This document shows positions 6,953 to 12,543 of a stretch of DNA of 12,543 bases, in pieces. Made by a program: the position numbers and the translations under genes. Under the pieces are notes generated by a model. The model did not search any database. It saw nothing but the letters and a program-made list of their open reading frames with translations, and was not told the DNA's origin. The number at the start of each line of letters is the position of its first letter. Positions within the stretch are counted from its first letter, which is position 1. This stretch comes from XYA12-FULL-58-9 sp001798605. Lineage in GTDB: Bacteria > Myxococcota > XYA12-FULL-58-9. The stretch is from contig DAINMX010000202.1 of the NCBI GenBank assembly GCA_036736205.1, forward strand, positions 1-12,543. The letters run 5' to 3'.

Positions 6953-8407
6953 CTAGCGGGCCTCCTCGGCGACCGGCGTCTTGTCCGAGCGAATGTGCCC
7001 GAGCAGGGTGAAGCCATTGCTCTCGGTGGCAGTGATGTCAAACACCGACAACCCATGATCGAAGAAGGTTGTCACCAACAGCAACTCTCGGCCACTGCGA
7101 CTCGCGTGGGCAAGCGCGTACGGTCCGAGCCCCACAGCCTCGCCTTCGCTCCCGGGAAGGTTGCGATAATCGATGCGCCCAGCCATCCGCAACTCGGCGG
7201 CATACACACTCAGAAAAAATATGACGTCATCTTCAAAGGTCGTCACCGCGAGCAAATCGGGACCCTCAGATCGGGGGATGTAGTGAATGCCAGTGGGGCG
7301 GCCTGGCAATGCAATTGCCGAAATCACATCAAATAGGGGTCGAGAAACAGGGAAAACCGTGCCGTCAGCGCGGGGTTCCTGGACCACCACCAAGCGGGTG
7401 TCAAACATGACCACAGAATCGGGGTTAGAACCTGAACCGCGGTCACCGGATTGATTCGAGACAAAGGCGCGTGTTCCGTCGGGTGAGAACACGACGTCGC
7501 CGATCTCGACACCGCCAACCTCAGAAGAGAGAGAAACCGGCCACAGATAATTGTTCTCGCGACTCGCAAGATTGAGCTCAACATCGAAATCAATAATCGA
7601 GCTTCTGTCAGTGCCACCGCTGCCCGTGGGAATGTATTGGCTCACGCCCACAAGGAAACGGCCGCCCGGATCCGGATGTACCGCCAGCGAAGATATTCCC
7701 GCGTTGATGGTGATGCCTGTGTTGGTCTCGGTACGGATGGCACGAAGCGCAATGATCTCAGTACCATCGATTTCATAGAGGCCGACATAGGTGCCAGAGG
7801 TGCCAAACCAGAGATGTCCAACGGCCAAGAGCGAGCGCTCATCCCCGGATTCGGGGCGGTGGGTGAACATCACGGTAGAGAAGGGGTCGTTGAGCGCGTT
7901 GGCTGTAAGCGCGTCGTCAAACGTGGTCTCGGGATCGAGACGGGTGATGTGCTCGGCATCACAGTCGGTGTTCTCTTCGACTCTCTGCAACCCCTTGGTG
8001 GCGTTGGCGTTGCCACAGCCGATGGTCTCACCATTGATCTCAACAAGCGTCAGACTCCGCTCGCCCCGGTGCGCCAGCACGCCGATGTCCCCGGCCTCGT
8101 TGAGAGATAGGTTGCCGCCAAGGGACAGGACGTTGACTTTCGTCCCAATGACGTCGGCGGTAACCTTTGCGCCATCGTTCGCAGCGGCCACAATCGCCTC
8201 GAGGTCGACCACCGAAATCCAGCCGGCATTGTAACGTAGGTCGAAGTTCGTGTTGACCACGTAGGCGTAGCGGTGGGCACTGTCGACGACCACCGAAGTG
8301 GGAAAGTAGAGAGCGCCCTCTGGCGGCGATTCACCAGGAAGGTCGCGAGCGCAACTCGCGAAAAAGCCGAGGAGGAAAACCACGGCCAGTAATTTCTGCA
8401 TAATCAT
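6953..8407 (-). CDS. Lipoprotein with YVTN/beta-propeller-like repeats
   Basis: This is a 484-aa exported protein. The signal peptide is KLLAVVFLLGFFAS with lipobox FAS-C19; the ATG at 8401 (MQKLL) is an alternative start two codons in. Beta-propeller-type blades are visible at ~37-69 (TSVVVDSAHRYAYVVN then WISVVDLE), ~238-275, ~302-336 (IGDVVFSPDGTRAFVSNQ then SVVMFDT) and ~425-460 (YALAHASRSGRELLLVT then LSVFDIT). The whole mature part could be one propeller. No catalytic motif is apparent. It lies 34 bp after the 884-aa lipoprotein gene and 2 bp before the 833-aa one, so the three are surely co-transcribed. The last two of these proteins share propeller-like sequence and may interact or derive from a common ancestor. 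Function is unknown. Confidence 0.9.
   Translation of the reverse strand: MIMQKLLAVVFLLGFFASCARDLPGESPPEGALYFPTSVVVDSAHRYAYVVNTNFDLRYNAGWISVVDLEAIVAAANDGAKVTADVIGTKVNVLSLGGNLSLNEAGDIGVLAHRGERSLTLVEINGETIGCGNANATKGLQRVEENTDCDAEHITRLDPETTFDDALTANALNDPFSTVMFTHRPESGDERSLLAVGHLWFGTSGTYVGLYEIDGTEIIALRAIRTETNTGITINAGISSLAVHPDPGGRFLVGVSQYIPTGSGGTDRSSIIDFDVELNLASRENNYLWPVSLSSEVGGVEIGDVVFSPDGTRAFVSNQSGDRGSGSNPDSVVMFDTRLVVVQEPRADGTVFPVSRPLFDVISAIALPGRPTGIHYIPRSEGPDLLAVTTFEDDVIFFLSVYAAELRMAGRIDYRNLPGSEGEAVGLGPYALAHASRSGRELLLVTTFFDHGLSVFDITATESNGFTLLGHIRSDKTPVAEEAR
6961..6966 (-). promoter_or_regulatory. Shine-Dalgarno site of the 833-aa lipoprotein gene
   Basis: AGGAGG on the minus strand lies 10 nt before the ATG at 6950, within the last codons of the upstream gene. 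It supports that start and tight translational linkage of the two genes. Confidence 0.7.
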
Positions 8408-8441
8408 GGCGCGCTCTTATCCCACCTGCGGCAACGCCAGG

Positions 8442-11096
8442 TCAATTGGCCCAGGACAAGAAACGACGTCGCCGACGCCATGCCATCGCCACCACCGCCA
8501 ATACCCCTGCCCAGCCAGCGGTGGCCTGAGCGCAACCACCCGGGGACTCGACCGATGACTCGTCAACCACGACGACATTGCGTGCCGCGAGCACCAGGGG
8601 TTCGGAGACATTGCCGACGTCGTCACGAGCCCGCAGAATCACCGGTTGTTCGGGCGAAGCCGGTACGAACGTTCTCGGGACAAACGCCGAGACGGTGCCA
8701 GCCATCTCAACTGCAATGCCAATTCGAGCGGCCGGGGTCATCCGATCTGTGGCCACAATGCTCACGCCGCCCGCCGTGCGCAACGCCTTCAGTGCAGGCG
8801 GCCGATGGTCGGCAACAACCTCTAGGCTCGCCGTTCGGGTCCACTTGTCCGGTCGACGGCGATCGCGACCTATGAGTTCGATGACATGCGGGCCTTCCAC
8901 CGACAAGAGCGGGTGCTCTAGGACAAAGGAACCGTCCCCGACACCGCCCCGAAATGAGAACATCGGGCCGAGACGGTCTACCGAATAGGAAATCTGCAGA
9001 TTCTCCGGAGCGATGTCATCGGTGAAGAGGCGCACCTGGACCTGGGATTTGGCAAGCAAGCCGCCCGGCCCGGCAATCCGCTCAACCCCTAGGACCGGTG
9101 ACAACGATGAGCCCGGATCTTCTTGGGGCTCCTCGTAGCACAGCGCATGGTTGGGATTGGTGATGTCATCGGGCATACAAAAACGGAAGTACATGCTGAG
9201 GTAACGGCCATCGCTGTCGGCGGCGCCCGCGGCCCGAAGCTTGGGCACAAAGGGGAAGCCCATCATAGCAGTTGTGAGATCGACGTCGAGGTTGGTCTCT
9301 TGCAACAGTATCGGCACGAAGGTGCCCACCAGATCCTCGATGTCTTGGGCGCTGAAACGCAGATTCATTTCATTGTAGGTGGGTGCGACGTTGGTGACGG
9401 CCAACTTGTCGATGTCCAAGGACACGTTGCCCGTGGGCGTGGCCTCAACGCTCAAACCAACCTCCAGATCAAACATGAAAGCCAAGGCGCGCGTCACCGT
9501 GTCGTCAACCAGGGGATAGACTTCCAAATTCAAGCTCGGCCACACCATTTGTATGTGACTGTCACGATCATCGCCCTCCCCTTGGCCAGAGCCGAACATC
9601 ACAACGGCAGGCAGCCGTGGCACCAGCCACAGATCAACTGGCGCATTTCCAGGAGCGAGATCAGGAAGGCCGGCGATCATCAAGCCCAAGGTATCGACCG
9701 TGGGGACGAACGAGCCGCCGCTCAGATCTGCCACCGTGTCGGCATTGAGCGACAGGCAGAAACTGCCACCATCGAACAGCTCGTAAAGGCCGCGCTCGAT
9801 GAGGACATCACTGAGTAAAAAGGCCATGTCGAAGTTCTCCGTAACCGGCTGACCGGTGGCCGGGTCGGGCGCGGTTACGGTCGTCCCTGGGTCTGGAGTC
9901 GCCGGCAGTGTCCACGATGGCTCTGCCACACGAGGTACACAGGCGTTGGACAAAGCGACGGCACCCGAGTCGATATCGAAGTTCATACCCAATGCTTCGA
10001 AGCCGGTCACCGCTGGCGACGCGGTATTGACCGCAATTCGGAATCCAGCGGGGTTGGCTCTGCGGTTGGCGACACCCGCAAAAAGATCCTGGGTGCTCAC
10101 CTCACCCTCAAAGTCGAGGGGTTGGTCTTCTATGGAGCCAAAGATGGCCCGAGCAATGAGAGTCGCCAGGTATTTCGACACCGCATTGCTCTCCAGAGTC
10201 GGCTCGAGCAGGTGGTCGACAATCCAGTCCGCTTTGCTGCACAAGTTGCAGTGATCAATACCCGGCGCAGGGTCGACACACACCGGGTCCTCAGCAGCCT
10301 CGGTGATTCCGACGTCGAGGGCTATTTCCACGCGGTCGACCTTGACGTCACCATTTTCGAGCAGCAAATACGGGCGTTGATTGACCAGCGTAATGCGCGG
10401 AAAAATGGTGAAGCGGAAAGACTGAATAACGAGGCCCGCAACGGGCGGTGCGCGATCGTGGATCGAGCAGACGCTGTCAAACCACCCCGCCGGTGGGTCG
10501 TCACGCAACCAAGGGATGGCTGACTGCTCCATGTAGAGGTCCATGTCCAATGAACCTTCGACGAAGGCGCAGTGCGGATCGCAAGCGCAGCTAGGATCAC
10601 AAAGGGTGGTCGCTGGGTCATTGCAGGCGCAGGTCGGAAAGCAATCGTTGAAGTTGTCGGCATTGCAGCCGAGGGTGATCTGAATACCGTCGGGGCCATC
10701 TTCGACGGGCAGCAATTCCATGTGCACATTGCCGGCCATCGAATCGAGACTGAGGGCCATGTTCGCACCGCCGCGGATCTCGCCCTCGGAGAGAACATTG
10801 AAGGTGATGGGATCATTGGGGTCGCTCAACACAAACTTCACCGCATTACCGTCGCTCTCGCAGGTTGTTCCTGGGGCGCAGGTCGCCGCAAGCAAGCCAG
10901 GCACACCCTTGCCGATGGTATCAAACCCCGCTTGGGTCAACCGCACCCGTGCGGTTTGTCGGGACAATGCCGCCGTTGGATCATCGCGTGGATACTCGTA
11001 CTCGCTTTGGCCAGCGCACCCGCCTCCGCCGCTTTGACTGCAGGCAAGAGGCAGACACAAGGCTAAGCGAAGAATCGAGGTCACGGGTGATCGCAT
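8442..11096 (-). CDS. Large lipoprotein with MYXO-CTERM-like tail and possible lipid-binding core
   Basis: This is an 884-aa protein from the ATG at 11096, chosen because a signal peptide begins there (SILRLALCLPLA, lipobox LPLA-C19). The open frame runs 47 codons further upstream, but that stretch is not signal-like. After a Gly/Ser linker, eight Cys fall within residues 144-176. Residues ~190-670 contain amphipathic strand and helix patterns that recall TULIP/BPI-type lipid-binding proteins of myxobacteria (for example LIERGLYELFDGGSFCLSLN and HIQMVWPSLNLEVYPLVDD); this is inference only. Residues ~690-840 look like Ig-type beta domains. The end reads G853-G-C855, a hydrophobic stretch (860-873), then R874-878, as in MYXO-CTERM sorting tails. 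It is the first gene of the operon. The Shine-Dalgarno site is weak, and two inverted repeats lie upstream. Confidence 0.85.
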   Translation of the reverse strand: MRSPVTSILRLALCLPLACSQSGGGGCAGQSEYEYPRDDPTAALSRQTARVRLTQAGFDTIGKGVPGLLAATCAPGTTCESDGNAVKFVLSDPNDPITFNVLSEGEIRGGANMALSLDSMAGNVHMELLPVEDGPDGIQITLGCNADNFNDCFPTCACNDPATTLCDPSCACDPHCAFVEGSLDMDLYMEQSAIPWLRDDPPAGWFDSVCSIHDRAPPVAGLVIQSFRFTIFPRITLVNQRPYLLLENGDVKVDRVEIALDVGITEAAEDPVCVDPAPGIDHCNLCSKADWIVDHLLEPTLESNAVSKYLATLIARAIFGSIEDQPLDFEGEVSTQDLFAGVANRRANPAGFRIAVNTASPAVTGFEALGMNFDIDSGAVALSNACVPRVAEPSWTLPATPDPGTTVTAPDPATGQPVTENFDMAFLLSDVLIERGLYELFDGGSFCLSLNADTVADLSGGSFVPTVDTLGLMIAGLPDLAPGNAPVDLWLVPRLPAVVMFGSGQGEGDDRDSHIQMVWPSLNLEVYPLVDDTVTRALAFMFDLEVGLSVEATPTGNVSLDIDKLAVTNVAPTYNEMNLRFSAQDIEDLVGTFVPILLQETNLDVDLTTAMMGFPFVPKLRAAGAADSDGRYLSMYFRFCMPDDITNPNHALCYEEPQEDPGSSLSPVLGVERIAGPGGLLAKSQVQVRLFTDDIAPENLQISYSVDRLGPMFSFRGGVGDGSFVLEHPLLSVEGPHVIELIGRDRRRPDKWTRTASLEVVADHRPPALKALRTAGGVSIVATDRMTPAARIGIAVEMAGTVSAFVPRTFVPASPEQPVILRARDDVGNVSEPLVLAARNVVVVDESSVESPGGCAQATAGWAGVLAVVAMAWRRRRRFLSWAN

Positions 11097-11144
11097 GGCG
11101 GCGAGCTTACACGATCTCAACCGCCCGTGTCTCCCACGATCCAC

Positions 11145-11160
11145 CATCTGTGGCCAGATG
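11145..11160. repeat. Short inverted repeat upstream of the lipoprotein operon
   Basis: CATCTG (11145-11150) and CAGATG (11155-11160) are perfect 6-bp arms around TGGC, about 49 bp upstream of the ATG at 11096. It could be an operator or a leader hairpin. At this length it could also be chance. Confidence 0.35.
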
Positions 11161-11165
11161 AGGCG

Positions 11166-11193
11166 CCCAAACGCCAAGTGCTTGGGGTTTGGG
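11166..11193. repeat. 28-bp near-perfect inverted repeat between IS remnant and lipoprotein operon
   Basis: CCCAAACGCCAAG (11166-11178) and CTTGGGGTTTGGG (11181-11193) are 13-bp arms with a single mismatch around a 2-bp centre. No T-tract follows on either strand, so a plain intrinsic terminator is unlikely. It lies 70 bp from the operon's first ATG and 70 bp past the transposase stop. A dimeric regulator site, or a leftover of the insertion element's end, would both fit. The 166-bp gap (11097-11262) must also hold the operon promoter, but I see no convincing -35/-10 pair. Confidence 0.55.
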
Positions 11194-11262
11194 TGCTCCT
11201 GTACGACAGGGGCGCAGAACGCCCTGGTTGGAATCACCCGGGAGTCGGTGGTGCAACGACAG

Positions 11263-12180
11263 CTACCCCGCTGGTAGGCGAACGAGTGCCAACAGTCGTT
11301 GGCGCACCGCCAGTATCAGGTCATAAACGCCACCGTTCAAGGGCATCACCATGATGTCCCACCAAGCGGTATTGGCACCAAACTTGCTACTGGGCAATCG
11401 GCCGCCGGCAAGGTCATCCTTCATGACCGCATGGATTTCCTCGCTCTTGCCACAGCGTAAACGATGCCATCGGATCAAATCATCGCCAGCCATTTCGAGT
11501 TGATTGGTGACAACGCCGAACAGTTTGTAGGTGCCCGTCAAAAACTGCATGGTTGGAAACGGCAGTTGTGGCTGCTCCTCGATACCGGGCAAGCTCTCCT
11601 GTGGAAGCACCTCTCGAATTGCCACGAATCGGTAGGTCGGACCCTTCTTCTTGGCTGCTACCCAATTGGGGACAAAGCAGACCTCGGCCCATTGTTGCTT
11701 GGTGGGTCTGCCGTCGTTGCCAATCAGCGGTCGCCAATCGTTGTCTTCGACCTCACTGGCGGCGTGCTTGAATGCCTCGGTGACATCACAACCGATGGCA
11801 AATGGGATGACGCCAAAACGCTCGTTCTTTCCCTCGGCACAGTATCGTGAGCAGCTCGATTTCGTAGCCTGCCGTATCGGTTCGCAGTCTCACATCGTTG
11901 ACGCCTGTGGGCAGCTTTGCCAGCGCATCTTTGAGAACACGCAGCTGCTGATAACCCCGGCTGGAACGTTGCCGTCTCGAAACTCCGAGCGCACAACGAG
12001 TTGTTGCTCGGCCCACCAGATGTTCAATGGTTGATACGCCTTGAAACCCCTGTAGCAAAACAAGGCCTTGCGTTTGTGAGTCTCATCGAGCGTTGCATCC
12101 ATGTCGAGGGTGGCGGTGGTTTCTGTTTGGTGCCGCTGCATGAAGGCGACAATGTCGTCTACAACATTTTGCAGACCTGC
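11263..12180 (-). pseudogene. Decayed IS1380-family transposase
   Basis: The minus strand encodes, in three frames, a sequence typical of IS1380-family DDE transposases. Segment 1 (12180-~11956) has ATLDMDATLDETHKRKALFC with the first catalytic Asp, then KAYQPLNIWWAEQ and EFRDGNVPAG. Segment 2 (~11957-11838) has VRLRTDTAGYEIELL with the second Asp. Segment 3 (11835-11263) has RFGVIPFAIGCDV, QQWAEVCFVPNWVA, YRFVAIREVLP, TGTYKLFGVVTNQ and RCGKSEEIHAVMKDDLAGG with the catalytic Glu, then FGANTAWWDIMVMPLN. Frameshifts fall in a G4 run near 11955-11958 and near 11836-11837. After MVMPLN the text jumps to a family-like end (LAVRQRLLALVRLPAG, stop), suggesting an in-frame deletion of several dozen residues. 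The N-terminal part of the family is not recognisable. No product can be functional. Terminal inverted repeats and target duplications were not found. Confidence 0.85.
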
Positions 12181-12543
12181 TCAGTCCAGCAAGTTTGGTG
12201 AGCATGGCGGTCAACAAAGCCAGCAGAACCATAATCTCGTGTATCACCTCGACGGGAGCTAACTGCAAGATAGAGACGGCATCGAGGGCGGCTGCCGCCT
12301 CGGCCGATTCGGCTCGTGCGCAACGAAATCCAGCGAGCCGATCTTTGCCCGTTCGATTTGCTGCTCTGCCACACCGAGGTAGGCACGAAGCTCAAGACAC
12401 CTGTCGCTGGTCAATTCGGATTATCATGCAGCCGTTCACGCAACACGCGCCGACTTCAATGGGGAACAAAAAAGGATCACGTCGAACCAGAAAGTAGTTG
12501 ACACCCTTGCAACTCTCCAAAAGCCAACAACCACGAGGCGTCA
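12181..12543 (-). other. Degenerate coding-like sequence, unassigned
   Basis: No intact gene is visible here. On the minus strand, coding-like text appears in changing frames. Around 12414-12301 one frame reads DRCLELRAYLGVAEQQIERA and continues to FVAHEPNR. A second frame then reads AEAAAALDAVSILQLAPVEV followed by a hydrophobic helix (IMVLLALLTAMLTKLAGL) to about 12183, where a TGA precedes the transposase frame. Stops and frame changes at about 12410-12420 and 12300 suggest decay. It may be the ruined N-terminal part of the transposase or a separate broken gene; I cannot match it to either. Confidence 0.4.

Noticed and set aside
4569..6956. Long open frames on the plus strand (373 and 400 codons) opposite the 833-aa lipoprotein gene
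   Set aside because: They lie wholly antisense to a gene with a signal peptide, lipobox and recognisable modules. Their composition (rich in His, Arg and Thr, with no motifs) is that of a reverse-strand shadow.
9123..10523. Plus-strand open frames of about 130-230 codons within the 884-aa lipoprotein gene
   Set aside because: They are antisense shadows with no start signal or family motif, while the minus-strand frame is continuous from signal peptide to tail.
11097..11237. N-terminal extension of the 884-aa lipoprotein to the upstream ATG at 11237
   Set aside because: The extra 47 residues are polar and not signal-like. Starting at 11096 puts a standard lipobox at Cys19. The extension would also run through the inverted repeats.
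11238..12543. Intact plus-strand genes in the right-hand end (several open frames of 60-130 codons)
   Set aside because: They are antisense to the transposase remnant, whose conserved blocks are unmistakable on the minus strand.
1..12543. CRISPR array, tRNA or rRNA genes
   Set aside because: No regularly spaced repeats, tRNA cloverleaf with T-loop signature, or rRNA-like sequence was seen.

Overview
The window looks like a chromosomal segment of a member of the Myxococcota (deltaproteobacterial lineage), moderately GC-rich by eye. Three things point there. The rpsP-khpA-rimM-trmD order is typical of bacterial chromosomes. The large secreted proteins carry short Cys modules ending in GQC that are common in myxobacterial lipoproteins. 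One of them ends in a MYXO-CTERM-like tail (GGC, a hydrophobic stretch, then RRRRR). The assignment is an inference from these traits; there is no rRNA or other decisive marker.

Layout, left to right. Positions 73-1893 (+) hold two genes: an unrecognised protein whose C-terminus looks like a zinc DD-peptidase (M15-like) domain, and a four-helix membrane protein of unknown function. Positions 1956-2414 (+) hold a GNAT N-acetyltransferase that converges on the translation/tRNA operon. Positions 4345-2428 (-) hold that operon: rpsP (ribosomal protein S16), khpA (KH-domain RNA-binding protein), rimM (16S rRNA processing factor) and trmD (tRNA m1G37 methyltransferase). It appears to have its own sigma70-type promoter, and hairpins lie in its 120-bp and 72-bp internal spacers. 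rplS, which often follows trmD, is absent.

Positions 11096-4449 (-) hold three large genes in a row, separated by 34 and 2 bp. Each encodes a protein with a lipoprotein signal peptide and its lipobox Cys at residue 19. The first (884 aa) combines a lipobox with a MYXO-CTERM-like C-terminus and may have a lipid-binding (TULIP/BPI-like) core. The second (484 aa) and third (833 aa) have YVTN/beta-propeller-like repeats. They look like an exported, envelope-anchored set made from one transcript. Their function is unknown, and this is the best candidate in the window for an undescribed system.

Positions 12180-11263 (-) hold a decayed IS1380-family transposase with two internal frameshifts, a third frame break at its 5' limit and a probable internal deletion. 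It lies directly upstream of the lipoprotein operon. The last ~360 bp carry broken coding-like sequence in shifting frames that I could not assign.
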